Positions 32,298 through 41,243 of a stretch of DNA of 64,000 nt are shown one piece after another (the stretch's first letter is position 1; each line of letters starts with the position of its first letter). Made by a program: the position numbers and the translations under genes. The notes beneath the pieces were generated by a model, which was given only the letters and a program-made list of their open reading frames with translations, searched no databases and was not told the DNA's origin. Source of the DNA: Corynebacterium lowii (GTDB lineage: Bacteria; Actinomycetota; Actinomycetes; Mycobacteriales; Mycobacteriaceae); NCBI RefSeq assembly GCF_001412085.1, contig NZ_LKEV01000004.1, positions 1 through 64,000 of the forward strand. The letters run 5' to 3'.

Positions 32298-33551
32298 CTA
32301 CTGCTTGTAACTGCTCAGGAAGTTGCCCAGTCGCTCGATGGCGTCCTCCAGCTCCGAGGCCCACGGCAGCGTCACCACGCGGAAGTGATCGGGTGTCGGC
32401 CAGTTAAAGCCGGTGCCGTGCACCATCAGAATCTTCTCCTTACGCAGGAGATCGAGCATGAGCTGGCCATCATCGTGAATCTCATGCACATTGGGGTCGA
32501 GCTTGGGGAAGGCGTATAGCGCGCCCATCGGTTTCACGCAGCTCACGCCGGGAATCTCGTTGAGCTTTTGGTAGGTCACGTTGCGCTGGCGCAGCAGGCG
32601 GCCGTGTGCGCCGGTGAGGTCATAGATGGATTGTCGCCCACCCAGTGCCACCTGAATAGCGTGCTGAGCTGGGACGTTGGGACACAGACGTGTACCCGCC
32701 AGCAGTTCCAGGCCCTCGATGAACCCGCGAGCGTGGTTTTTGGGGCCGGTGAGCACCATCCACCCCGCGCGGTAGCCCGCCACGCGATAGGCCTTGGAAA
32801 GACCGTTGAAGGTGATGGTGAGCAGGTCGGGAGCCAGCCCAGCGATGGAGATGTGCTGGGCATCGTCGTAAAGAATCCGGTCGTAGATCTCATCGGCAAG
32901 GATCAGCAGGTCATGCTCACGGGCAATATCGACGATCCCGTTAAGGATCTCCCGCGAATACACCGCGCCCGTGGGGTTATTAGGGTTAATCACCACGATG
33001 GCCTTGGTCTTATCCGTGACCTTGGAGCGAATATCCTCTAGCGAGGGATTCCAATTATCTTCCTCATCGCACAGGTAGTGCACCGGGGTACCGCCAGCCA
33101 GAGAAGTCGCGGCCGTCCACAGGGGGTAATCGGGCATGGGGATGAGTACCTCATCGCCGTCGTTAAGCAGTGCCTGCGTGGTCATGGTGATGAGCTCGGA
33201 AACACCGTTGCCCAGGAATACGTCGCTGACGTCAAAGTGCGGAAAATCCTCGGTGAGTTCGTAGCGGGTAACGATGGCGCGCCGCGCCGAGATGATGCCT
33301 TTCGACGTCGAGTAGCCCTGCGAGGTGGGCAGAGCGGCGATCATATCGCGCATGATGACGTCGGGGGCATCGAAACCAAATACCGCGGGGTTGCCGGTAT
33401 TGAGTTTGAGGATGCGGTGCCCATCGAGCTCCATGCGCTCGGCCTCGGCAGCTACGGGGCCGCGAATCTCGTAGAGAACATTCTTCATCTTCTCCGATTG
33501 ATCGAACTCGCGGCGCTTGCGGGATTGCTTGGGGTTAGGTGCTTCACTCAT
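32298..33551 (-). CDS. alaT: Pyridoxal-phosphate aminotransferase, AlaT type
   Basis: The 417-residue protein is a fold-type I aminotransferase. Visible motifs are NTGNPAVFGFDAP, a substrate-binding NPNNPTGAVYS, the cofactor region ADEIYDRILYDD and the Schiff-base Lys in FNGLSKAYRVAGYRAGW. It best fits the corynebacterial alanine aminotransferase (alanine/valine donor to 2-oxoacids). The same gene order with DUF1707 and etfD occurs around Rv0337c/Rv0338c. Its promoter region carries a perfect 9-bp palindrome at 33604-33626. Confidence 0.87.
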   Translation of the reverse strand: MSEAPNPKQSRKRREFDQSEKMKNVLYEIRGPVAAEAERMELDGHRILKLNTGNPAVFGFDAPDVIMRDMIAALPTSQGYSTSKGIISARRAIVTRYELTEDFPHFDVSDVFLGNGVSELITMTTQALLNDGDEVLIPMPDYPLWTAATSLAGGTPVHYLCDEEDNWNPSLEDIRSKVTDKTKAIVVINPNNPTGAVYSREILNGIVDIAREHDLLILADEIYDRILYDDAQHISIAGLAPDLLTITFNGLSKAYRVAGYRAGWMVLTGPKNHARGFIEGLELLAGTRLCPNVPAQHAIQVALGGRQSIYDLTGAHGRLLRQRNVTYQKLNEIPGVSCVKPMGALYAFPKLDPNVHEIHDDGQLMLDLLRKEKILMVHGTGFNWPTPDHFRVVTLPWASELEDAIERLGNFLSSYKQ

Positions 33552-33603
33552 GGACCCATCATAGAGCGCGGGCGGGGCGAGGTTAGTGACATTTGAAGTG
33601 ACA

Positions 33604-33626
33604 AAGTGACACGCGCAGTGTCACTT
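33604..33626. promoter_or_regulatory. Perfect palindrome upstream of alaT
   Basis: AAGTGACAC and GTGTCACTT flank a 5-bp centre, 53 bp upstream of the alaT start. More GTGAC half-sites lie on both sides (33586-33600). It looks like a regulator binding site for alaT. The binding protein is unknown; an Lrp-type regulator would be expected by analogy with C. glutamicum alaT. Confidence 0.55.
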
Positions 33627-33696
33627 GGCATGTAACTTCATGTGGGAAAGTTTGTAAATTGGCAGGTCACCGGATAAATATTTATGCGATATTCTA

Positions 33697-33712
33697 GTGA
33701 CAAGAGTGTCAC
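33697..33712 (-). other. GTGACA/TGTCAC hairpin at the DUF1707 stop codon
   Basis: GTGACA and TGTCAC pair around AGAG and overlap the stop codon of the DUF1707 gene. The half-site is the same GTGAC seen in the alaT palindrome, so it may be a second operator site. It may instead be a weak terminator, but it lacks a proper T-run. Confidence 0.4.
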
Positions 33713-34269
33713 CTTTTGTGTCGGTTCATCACGTTGCGTGCCGCTTGATAGGCGGCGGTACTGATCTCGTTTTGAATCTCGCGCCGTTGTGCGCGCCGCT
33801 CTAGGGCCTGACGTTGCTCTTCCTTCTTGATTTCCCGCAGACGCTGGCGGTGTAGTTGCTGAGGGCTGGGAGTGTGCCAGGAGGCGGGGCCGATCTTCAG
33901 TACGTAGAGCAGCACAAAAACGGCGGGTGCTATCAGGAGAAAGGTCCCATCAGTGGCCGCAATTGCTAGAGCAAAGGCTCCTAGAGAAGAGAGGAGGAAA
34001 ATCCCTAAGCGAGGTTTGCGGGAGGCCGCGTGTGCAGCGGCGATTTCCTGGTTGGTGTAAAGCACTACCTCGTGCCCCTGTGCCTGAGGGTGCATGAGTG
34101 GGAGGTCGTCGAAGAGCACATCGAGATCGTGGCGATACTGCGCGGCGGCAGCCTTTTGACAGCGGCGGTCATACTCGTGAACGTCCAGGCGCCCTTGCGA
34201 AAAAGCCACCCCCAATGCAGACATTGCTTGGGAGCGGTCATCATCACTGAGGCGGACGTTGTGGCTCAT
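33709..34269 (-). CDS. DUF1707 domain membrane protein
   Basis: The 186-residue protein opens with the DUF1707 motif (VRLSDDDRSQAMSALGVAFSQGRLDVHEYDRR). Two membrane segments (about residues 85-125) and a long basic, Gln/Arg-rich helix follow, with EEQRQALERRAQRRE as a likely coiled coil. The domain is frequent in actinobacteria beside membrane or regulatory parts; its function is unknown. It lies between etfD (46 bp) and alaT on the same strand. Confidence 0.82.
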   Translation of the reverse strand: MSHNVRLSDDDRSQAMSALGVAFSQGRLDVHEYDRRCQKAAAAQYRHDLDVLFDDLPLMHPQAQGHEVVLYTNQEIAAAHAASRKPRLGIFLLSSLGAFALAIAATDGTFLLIAPAVFVLLYVLKIGPASWHTPSPQQLHRQRLREIKKEEQRQALERRAQRREIQNEISTAAYQAARNVMNRHKR

Positions 34270-34315
34270 GTGCTTGATGATACCGCACCGTCAATCCCGC
34301 CAACAGGAGGGAAAA

Positions 34316-36994
34316 TCAGCCCTCGTCCTGCTCATCGGGTGCAGAAGGAGGCAGCGGGATAGCTTGGCCTGGGGAGGGTATTGCGGTATCAGGCCGAGGT
34401 GCCGGAGGCACGGCTGAGCCTGGGCGCGGTACCGCGCTGCCGGGTTGCGGAACCCCTGGCGGAGGAGTGGCACCACCTGGTGTGGGTACGGCGGTACCAG
34501 GTTGTGGGACCGGGGGCACGGTAGAACCTGGCGGCGGAGGCGTGGTCGCGCTAGGGGCCGGCACGGCTGAGCCCGGACGCGGTACCGTACCTCCAGGCAT
34601 AGGAGCCGAACTACCAGGTATGGGCACCACAGCACCTGGCTGCGGAACACTTGGTGCCCCCGGAGTAACGCTACCCGGAGCGGGTACCGCGCTACCGGGC
34701 AGGGGTGTCCCACCCCCTGGCGGCGCGGGAACGGGAGCGCTCGGCGTCGCGGGAGCAGCGGCAGGAGGAATGGCCTTGCTAGGAACCTCGGCCTTTTTCT
34801 TTGGCTTCAACGGAATCGGCGTGCGCACGGGCTCTTCGAGGAAGGACCGTTCGCGTGGGGCGGGCAATGCTCCGTCTACCAGCACGGAGTCGCGCAGCAG
34901 CCGGGCGACGTCGCGCACTTGCGGAGGCGTAGCCGGTTCCTCTGCGGAACCAGCCAGCGCCTTCGCCCCACCGCTCATCATGGTGTTGCAGAAGGGACAG
35001 CCCACGGCGATTTCCTCGGCCCCAGTGTTCAGCGCCTGCTGGGTACGGAACTCATTGATGCGGGTGCCGAGCTTTTCCTCCATGAACATGCGCGCCCCGC
35101 CCGCGCCGCAGCAAAATGCCTCGTTGCGGTTGTGGTCCATTTCGCGCAATTCCATGCCGGTGGCGCCCAGGAGTTCACGCGGGGGATCAAAGACCTTGTT
35201 GTGTCGGCCGAGGAAGCAAGGGTCGTGATAGGTAATGGGCTTGCGGTTTTCTGGGCCACGCGGCACGGGGGTTAGGCGCTTTTCGCGCACCAGGCGGTTA
35301 AGCAATTGGGTGTGGTGGAAAACGTCGTAGCGCCCATCAAAATCTGGGTACTCATTGCGCAGCGTATTAAAGCAGTGTGGGCAGGTGGTAATGATTTTGC
35401 GCTGCCCTTGGGGCACACCCTCGAAGGTGCTATCGAGGGTGGCGATGTTATCGGTGGCGAGCATTTGGAAAAGGAACTCGTTTCCTGCGCGGCGGGCGGG
35501 ATCGCCGGTGCAGTTTTCTCCGGTGGAAAGCACCGCGAATTTTACGCCTGCGGTGTGGAGTAGTTCCACCACGGCGCGGGTGGTCTTTTTCCCCTCGTCG
35601 TCAAAGGCCCCGGCGCAGCCCACCCAAAAGAGATATTCGGTATCGGAGAAGTCCTCGATGTCCTCACCCACCACGGGTACCTCAATGCCGTCGCGGCGGG
35701 CCTCGTCCACCCAGGTGGCGCGCTCGGCGGAGTTGCGCCCCCAGGGGTTGCCCTTGACCTCTAGGTTCTTGAACATTCCCGCCAATTCGGAGGGGAAGTT
35801 AGATTCCGCGAGTACCTGGAATCGGCGCATATCTGCAATGTGGTCAATGTGCTCAATATCCACCGGGCACTGCTCCACGCAGGCCCCGCAATTGGTGCAA
35901 CTCCACAGCACATCGGGTTCAATGGCCTGATTGGTGCCTACGAGCTTGAGTACGTCAATTCCGGCCTCGGAGGCGTCCGCCCGGTACAAGGAGGGATCGC
36001 GCAGATATTTCTCATTATCTAAGGCGACGTCCCGCAGGGAATTGATGAGCAGTTTGGGGCTCAGTGGTTTATCCGTATTCCACGCCGGGCATAGTTCCTG
36101 GCAGCGCCCGCATTCGGTGCAAGAGGTGGCGTCGAGAAGCATTTTCCAGGGAGCCTGGGGCAGCGTACCGACGCCCAGTTGGTCATCGTCACGCACCGTC
36201 TCCATCGTGAGCGCGCGGCCGTCGGCGGCGTGGAGTGGTTTGAGCGGGCCAAGCGGGCGCTCGCGGCGGAAGAAGATAGTGAAGAAGGCCAGGAAGCGGT
36301 GCCAGCCTACGCCCCAATTAAGGTGCAGGGCCACCGCCGCGAGGAACACGAAGCCGCCAAGGAGCTTGACCAAGGCAAGCACGCTGACCAGCGTCGGTGA
36401 GGCGGGAAGCAGTGCGGCCAGGCGGACGCTGAGGAAATCCGCCCATGGTGATCCGCCCCCGTAGGTGGCGATCTGGGCGGCCTTGACCAGCAGCATGCCC
36501 AGCCCCTCACATAACACCACGGCCTCAATCACGCGTGCCGCCGTGGCGTTGGAGCCGTAGAAGCGGCTGTCCTTATTCGCATGGCCCAGGCGCAGGCGCA
36601 GGCTGATTAGTAACGCGATCCCCAGCAGCGTGCCCACCGCCAGAACCTCCTCCGCGAGGTGATAGGCCCACCGGTGGTGCAGCAGCGGCCAGCCGCCCGG
36701 GGGATAGAACACCTGGATATACGCCTCGAACCACACCAGGGAACCGAAGAGGAAACCCACCATCACTAGCCAGTGGGCCGCCCCCACCCAGGGTTTGCGC
36801 ATCATCCTAGGGTGCGCGAACACCTCCACCAGGGTGCGGCCCAGGCGGCTCAGAGGGTGGCTCAACCGGCCCGGGGAGGCCGTGCCGGAGGCGACGATCC
36901 GGAAGATGCGCCAGGCGGCGCGGCCGAAGAGGAACCACGCGGGCAGCGAGAGCAGCACGCCGAGCGTGCCGAGGACAACGGAGGTGGTGGACAT
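34316..36994 (-). CDS. etfD: EtfD-type membrane (Fe-S) oxidoreductase
   Basis: The 892-residue protein has an N-terminal cytochrome-b-like membrane part (about residues 1-240, five segments). Two [4Fe-4S] ferredoxin motifs follow (CTECGRCQELCP and CTNCGACVEQCP, near 290-370). Two CCG domains complete the catalytic part (GCAGAFDDEGKKT and CCGAGGARMFMEE). In M. tuberculosis Rv0338c acts as the membrane oxidoreductase for electron-transferring flavoprotein in fatty-acid beta-oxidation. The last ~146 residues are a Pro/Gly/Ala/Val low-complexity tail not needed for the known chemistry. Synteny with alaT supports the call. Confidence 0.88.
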   Translation of the reverse strand: MSTTSVVLGTLGVLLSLPAWFLFGRAAWRIFRIVASGTASPGRLSHPLSRLGRTLVEVFAHPRMMRKPWVGAAHWLVMVGFLFGSLVWFEAYIQVFYPPGGWPLLHHRWAYHLAEEVLAVGTLLGIALLISLRLRLGHANKDSRFYGSNATAARVIEAVVLCEGLGMLLVKAAQIATYGGGSPWADFLSVRLAALLPASPTLVSVLALVKLLGGFVFLAAVALHLNWGVGWHRFLAFFTIFFRRERPLGPLKPLHAADGRALTMETVRDDDQLGVGTLPQAPWKMLLDATSCTECGRCQELCPAWNTDKPLSPKLLINSLRDVALDNEKYLRDPSLYRADASEAGIDVLKLVGTNQAIEPDVLWSCTNCGACVEQCPVDIEHIDHIADMRRFQVLAESNFPSELAGMFKNLEVKGNPWGRNSAERATWVDEARRDGIEVPVVGEDIEDFSDTEYLFWVGCAGAFDDEGKKTTRAVVELLHTAGVKFAVLSTGENCTGDPARRAGNEFLFQMLATDNIATLDSTFEGVPQGQRKIITTCPHCFNTLRNEYPDFDGRYDVFHHTQLLNRLVREKRLTPVPRGPENRKPITYHDPCFLGRHNKVFDPPRELLGATGMELREMDHNRNEAFCCGAGGARMFMEEKLGTRINEFRTQQALNTGAEEIAVGCPFCNTMMSGGAKALAGSAEEPATPPQVRDVARLLRDSVLVDGALPAPRERSFLEEPVRTPIPLKPKKKAEVPSKAIPPAAAPATPSAPVPAPPGGGTPLPGSAVPAPGSVTPGAPSVPQPGAVVPIPGSSAPMPGGTVPRPGSAVPAPSATTPPPPGSTVPPVPQPGTAVPTPGGATPPPGVPQPGSAVPRPGSAVPPAPRPDTAIPSPGQAIPLPPSAPDEQDEG
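34319..34756 (-). repeat. Degenerate Pro-Gly repeat tract inside etfD
   Basis: This tract encodes the C-terminal tail, built from degenerate units such as PGSAVPAPG and PGTAVPTPG. The DNA repeats imperfectly, so copy number may vary between strains. Such tails are often flexible linkers or extended surface spacers, but here it follows cytoplasmic Fe-S domains. Confidence 0.75.
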
Positions 36995-37180
36995 GCGCTT
37001 CTTTACCGACGGGAGGGAGACAGTGCTTTCCCTTTACCTTAAAGGGTGGTGGGGCGCTGGTTCCAAGTATTCGACTCGGGGCCTGGCTCCGTGGCGGCGC
37101 GGTGCTCCTGGGGTGGCGTGGCGCGACGTGGTGAGGGCCGAGGGGGCGGATAGATCCAGCGGGCTCTGAACAGAGAAAAA

Positions 37181-37220
37181 CCTGGCGTGTAGTCCTCGCC
37201 GTGGAGGGCTACACGCCAGG
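37181..37220 (-). terminator. Perfect 12-bp hairpin terminator
   Basis: CCTGGCGTGTAG (37181-37192) pairs perfectly with CTACACGCCAGG (37209-37220) around a 16-nt loop. On the minus strand TTTTTC follows. So strong a terminator needs a transcript from higher coordinates; the 25-codon frame at 37235-37312 is the only visible candidate. Confidence 0.75.
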
Positions 37221-37234
37221 GAGTGAAGGGGCTC

Positions 37235-37312
37235 TTAGCCCTGGCACTGCTGTAGGGCGCCGTCGAGCACGGCGTTGAGGTTCTGGATGATCTCTGCGTC
37301 CAACATAGGCAT
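37235..37312 (-). CDS. Possible 25-residue peptide
   Basis: The frame reads MPMLDAEIIQNLNAVLDGAL and five more residues, ending in QCQG, and stops 15 bp before a strong terminator. The peptide would form an amphipathic helix with one Cys. Corynebacteria make very short outer-membrane porins without signal peptides, so a small unannotated gene is conceivable, but it is not recognisably PorA or PorH. There is no clear Shine-Dalgarno. Support is mainly the terminator context. Confidence 0.3.
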   Translation of the reverse strand: MPMLDAEIIQNLNAVLDGALQQCQG

Positions 37313-38055
37313 GAGACTAGGTTCTATTGTGGGATTGTGCAGCGGATTCCCCTATTTTGTGGGAGCGTGATGTCGGGTAGGGGATGGACCATTCGCGCTG
37401 GTGGGAACCCGCTGTCAGGGGTAGGGGTGTGGTCGGGAGGGAACCAATTGGGGCGCGAAGTTGGTGCAGGTGAGGCTCGTTGCGGACGTGATGGAGGACA
37501 TGGAAGAGAGCGCGGAGGCCTTTCCTGTTCTTTTGAGGTGTGGATCTACTCCGGAAAGTTTTCAGGTAAGAGCCTTTCATTCCCTTCATTGAGAGTTTGT
37601 TCTCGGGGCGGCGCGAGACGATGTTTCCCTCAGTGCGCTTGTGAATAGGAGGTTTTCTTCTGTGTGGTGGGTATCGGTGTAGTGCCGCGTGAGTCGTGGA
37701 GCTCTGGGTAAGTAAGCGGAGTTTTCCGTAGCGGGCAGGCGCCGTTAAGCGTTGACCGGCGGTGTAGGTGGGTGGGCTCTGTATAATTTCGATACTGAAT
37801 GCGGGGTTGCTGCATCTAAAAACGGCGAGTCCGTGAGGTGGTAGTGGGATTTCGGTGGGGTGATTCGGGATGGGGATTGGTTCTGTTGCATAGGAGGAAA
37901 TCCGTATTGGCGCGAAAATATTTCCACACCTGGTGTGATGTTTATAAATAACCATTACTGTTTTTATTTGGTGCCTCATGGGGTATTCTGTGGTGTGTAT
38001 TAATCAGGTAATTTTAGAAGAGAGTGCCGTTGCTGCGGCCGAACAAGGAGCGTAT
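37313..38055. other. Sparse region without a convincing gene
   Basis: Frames here are short or have unnatural His/Pro/Arg-rich composition. A plus-strand stretch at 37461-37592 reads somewhat like protein (ADVMEDMEESAEAFPVLLR) but begins without a proper start and ends early. It may be a gene remnant. A/T content rises towards 37980, consistent with promoter DNA for the lipoprotein gene. Confidence 0.4.
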
Positions 38056-39012
38056 ATGGGGACAAAATGGTTTTCTCGCGGGAGAATCACGTGTGTGATG
38101 ATCCTGGGTGCGGGTGCGCTTGTGTCCTGTGGCACTGGGGAAGGGGTAACGGGAGAGGACGCTTCCGCTCAAGCGGAGGCCTCCGTGGCGTCTGCTACGG
38201 CACAGCGCACCGAGGAGGAGAAACGAGGAGCAGCGACCTTGGCCACGGTGACGTCGGTGGACACTGCGGGGAGCGGGACGACTGAGCGGAACAACGTGGA
38301 TGCGTGTGGGGAGTTGGTCCCCTTGGCGGGCACCAGTCGCATCGTTTGGAACAGCGGCGATGCGGGGCCGGGGGACACCATAGTGGAATACTGCGATGGG
38401 CAGTGGGCACACCCGATGTTGCCTCACACGAGCAGGGACTTTTCTCCGCTTCGTTGGGATGGCTCCGCATGGCAACCAGTGCCGAGCGCGGGTACTCTAC
38501 AAAACACGAGTTGGTCCTGTTGGGATACGCGAGACCTTGCCGCTCAAGGCGCTCCCCAGGAGATCATCGACTCTGTCATCCCTTGCGCTGGGGAGCGCAG
38601 CGCGCAGGAAAATGCATCTCAACCCCGAAGGTCGAACCCTCTAGCCGGGGTGGAGAGCCTGGCCGCCTACGAGCAGCCGCAGTGCGATGGCCGGTACATC
38701 ACGATCGTGGAGAGTGTGGTTTTGCGCGAGCGCCTTCCGGGCGAGGATCAAGTGGTGCAGCAACGCCTCGATAATTACCCGGGAGCCAAGACCACCACGC
38801 CGGGGGCGTGCCCGTCCCTGCGCGCCACTAAGCCGGATAGCCAGGGGCGTTCGTTCGTCGATGCTGAGTATGACGGTGGGTACATCATCCCCATCTACTA
38901 CGACTATGGCGCGGACCGCGCCGCAGCGTGCAGTGCCGCCCAGCGGTCCTCGGGCGCTTATGCGCGCCAGCTCACCCAGGTGGAGGGGGACTACAACAAC
39001 CCTTGCTCCTGA
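38056..39012 (+). CDS. Lipoprotein of unknown function
   Basis: The 318-residue protein has a lipoprotein signal (RITCVMILGAGALVSCG; lipidated Cys about residue 23), then an Ala/Glu/Thr-rich linker. A mature region with six Cys follows. I chose ATG 38056 because AAGGAG lies 5 nt upstream; an in-frame ATG at 37978 has no such site. Segments like RIVWNSGDAGPGDTIVEYCDGQW and GRYITIVESVVL are not assigned to a known family by eye. It is probably cell-surface exposed. It converges with phoD. Confidence 0.72.
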   Translation: MGTKWFSRGRITCVMILGAGALVSCGTGEGVTGEDASAQAEASVASATAQRTEEEKRGAATLATVTSVDTAGSGTTERNNVDACGELVPLAGTSRIVWNSGDAGPGDTIVEYCDGQWAHPMLPHTSRDFSPLRWDGSAWQPVPSAGTLQNTSWSCWDTRDLAAQGAPQEIIDSVIPCAGERSAQENASQPRRSNPLAGVESLAAYEQPQCDGRYITIVESVVLRERLPGEDQVVQQRLDNYPGAKTTTPGACPSLRATKPDSQGRSFVDAEYDGGYIIPIYYDYGADRAAACSAAQRSSGAYARQLTQVEGDYNNPCS

Positions 39013-39040
39013 GCCAAGCCCTGGTGCGCTCACCCCCGAC

Positions 39041-40771
39041 TTACACCCGCACTGCCCCCGGTTGCCCGGCGAAGGTTTGGTAGGAAGCACCGTCGAAGAA
39101 GGGGGTGGCGGGGCTGAGAACGTCGGCGGTGTAGCGCCAGTCGGCTCGCACGCGCTCGGGAGTGACGTCGATAGTCATGTACCCGTGGTGCTCAAAGTCG
39201 ATCATCTTGTACCAGGGGTCCATGAATTTCAGGCCCTCCTGGGCACCGAAGAGCACGGCGCGCATGGGTTCGGTGAGTTCGGGTTTGGAGGCCAAACTTT
39301 CGAGCATGCCGGGGGCCGTGATGGAGGGCGCCACGAACTCGGTAGCAGCTGCCTGGCCGCCGCGCTGGGAGCGGTAGGCGAAGATGTCGCGGGGGATATC
39401 GCTGGCCCAGGAGGAGTGGATATCGCCAGTGAGGAATACTACGTTGCCCATATCGCTACCCGCAATGAGGTCGATGATGCGCTGGCGCTCCGCCATGAAG
39501 CCATCCCACTGGTCTACGTTGAGGGGGAAGCCCTGGTCGGGCACCCCGAGCTTATCCACCAGCCAGGAATGTACGCGGGGGTCGATGCTATCGGGCAGGG
39601 TCATGGGGGCGAACATCACTTCATTGGCCACGATCTGCCACTGGGCTTGGGAGGCTGTCAGTGAATCGGAGAACCACTGGAACTGCTCGGAGCCCATCAT
39701 GGAGCGCGAAGGGTCGGCGGCCTTGCGCAGGAAGTCGGGGTGGGTATTCGTGCGGTTGGCCTGGCCGTATTGCAGCAATTGCACATCGCGGTAGGAGCGT
39801 AGGTCGGGAATGATGAATTCAAAGAGGTTGCCGTAGCGCAGCGTGCGGTACAGGCGCTGGTCGAGTCCGGCATAATCCGGACCGGCGGGGCGCACCGGCA
39901 TCCATTCAAAGTAGGCGCGGCTGGCCTCGGCTTTGATGGCGGTGAAGTTATCGTCGGCGGCAGCGGAATTGCCGCCCAGGCCCTCGCGCCAGGCGTTATC
40001 ACCAAATTCGTGGTCGTCCCAAATGGCGATCATCGGCTTGGCTGCGTGCAGATCCGCGAGGTCGGGATCGAGGTGGTACATGCCCTGGCGGATACGGTAA
40101 TCGGTGAGCGTGCGGGTGCGGTTAGCAGGTTGTACCGTGCGCACCTGGGTGTCGTAGAGGCCGTTATACCCACCGGTCTCGTACTCGTAGGTGTAATCAC
40201 CTAGGTGAAGCACAAACTCGATGTCCTCGCGCTCGGCCATCTCGCGGTATCCACGGAAGTAGCCGGACTCGAAGTTCGAGCAACTGGCCACACCGAAGCG
40301 AGCATGCGCGGCGGCTGCGCTCTCGGCGGGAGTGGTACGGGTGCGCCCGGTACGTGAGACAGCACCGGTGGCGGGTCCGTCGATAATGCGGAAGCGGTAG
40401 AAATATGCGGTGGCAGGTTGGAGACCTTGGACGTCGATCTTGACGGTGTGGTCAGAATCGGCGGAGGTACGGTACTCGCCGCGCTGCACGACGCCCGCGA
40501 ACTCGGCGTCGGTGGCCACCTCCCAGGCTACGGTGGTGGGTTCACCGAGCCCGGATCCCGGCACGGCTTCGGGGATGGGAGTAACGCGCGTCCAGATGAT
40601 AACGCCAGTAGCTAGCGGGTCGCCAGAGGCCACGGAGTGTTGGAAAGGCGCGCCGGGTCCCTCGGCGCGGGCGCGCGGGAAGTTGCGGCCTATGGTGCTG
40701 GCGCCCAGCGTGGCGACGCCCAGCAGGCTGGCGCTTTTGAGGAAGTTGCGGCGGGCGATAGGGGAGTTCAC
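39041..40771 (-). CDS. phoD: PhoD-type alkaline phosphatase (Tat substrate)
   Basis: The 576-residue protein begins with a Tat signal (ARRNFLKSASLLGVATLGAS). The phospholipase-D-Nterm-like domain is followed by the PhoD metallophosphatase domain. Metal and active-site segments are visible: GVASCSNFESGYF, LHLGDYTYEYETGG, AIWDDHEFGDNAW and FLTGDIHSSWASDIP. It hydrolyses phosphomono- and diesters outside the cell, using Ca2+ and Fe3+ in characterised members. I chose GTG 40771, which has AGGAG at good spacing; the longer frame to 40882 adds no recognisable sequence. Such genes are normally phosphate-starvation induced. Confidence 0.9.
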   Translation of the reverse strand: MNSPIARRNFLKSASLLGVATLGASTIGRNFPRARAEGPGAPFQHSVASGDPLATGVIIWTRVTPIPEAVPGSGLGEPTTVAWEVATDAEFAGVVQRGEYRTSADSDHTVKIDVQGLQPATAYFYRFRIIDGPATGAVSRTGRTRTTPAESAAAAHARFGVASCSNFESGYFRGYREMAEREDIEFVLHLGDYTYEYETGGYNGLYDTQVRTVQPANRTRTLTDYRIRQGMYHLDPDLADLHAAKPMIAIWDDHEFGDNAWREGLGGNSAAADDNFTAIKAEASRAYFEWMPVRPAGPDYAGLDQRLYRTLRYGNLFEFIIPDLRSYRDVQLLQYGQANRTNTHPDFLRKAADPSRSMMGSEQFQWFSDSLTASQAQWQIVANEVMFAPMTLPDSIDPRVHSWLVDKLGVPDQGFPLNVDQWDGFMAERQRIIDLIAGSDMGNVVFLTGDIHSSWASDIPRDIFAYRSQRGGQAAATEFVAPSITAPGMLESLASKPELTEPMRAVLFGAQEGLKFMDPWYKMIDFEHHGYMTIDVTPERVRADWRYTADVLSPATPFFDGASYQTFAGQPGAVRV

Positions 40772-41243
40772 GGCGTGGCTCCTAGGAAACGACGGGAAAC
40801 GGGAAGTGAGTAACCGTAAGTAGCGTAACCACTGGGGTGGGTATGGGTCCGGATTGGCCGTAGCCTGCGCGCTAAAGTTCATGGAGATTTTAGATTCTCG
40901 TTAATTGTTATTCACCAGTACCGCTGGGCCATCACTTTGATGGTCGCGCGGAGAGCTGCGGTGATGTCTTGGGCAGTGGCGTAGTGCCGCTAGGGGGGGA
41001 TTGGTCGGAGCGGACAGCCCTGTCTGTTTTGGCTGTGATTCGATTTATATTCACACATGCTCGGTGGAGCTTGTCCTGGTGAGCGCCGGATCTGTGTTGG
41101 AGAAATCCTAAGACCAAGCTGGATATATTTTATAGACAAGTCTGTATGTGTATGGTGTATGGCACGCGCCACAAAATGTGGCAAGCATACGGTGATCCCG
41201 CACTGTTTTTAGAGTTTCCCTTTTCTCCGAAGGAGCCACGCAC
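40772..41243. promoter_or_regulatory. Divergent control region of phoD and the cys operon
   Basis: No gene was found here. Two symmetric elements near cysI stand out: AGAC-AA-GTCT (41134-41143) and GCCACA-AAA-TGTGGC (41168-41182). The first resembles the AGAC/GTCT half-sites of corynebacterial sulfur regulators, although the known McbR site has a wider 6-bp gap. The Shine-Dalgarno GAAGGAG lies before ATG 41244. Confidence 0.45.

Noticed and set aside
37317..37979. Minus-strand frame of 220 codons
   Set aside because: His/Pro/Arg/Thr-rich with no hydrophobic core and no start signal; treated as non-coding.
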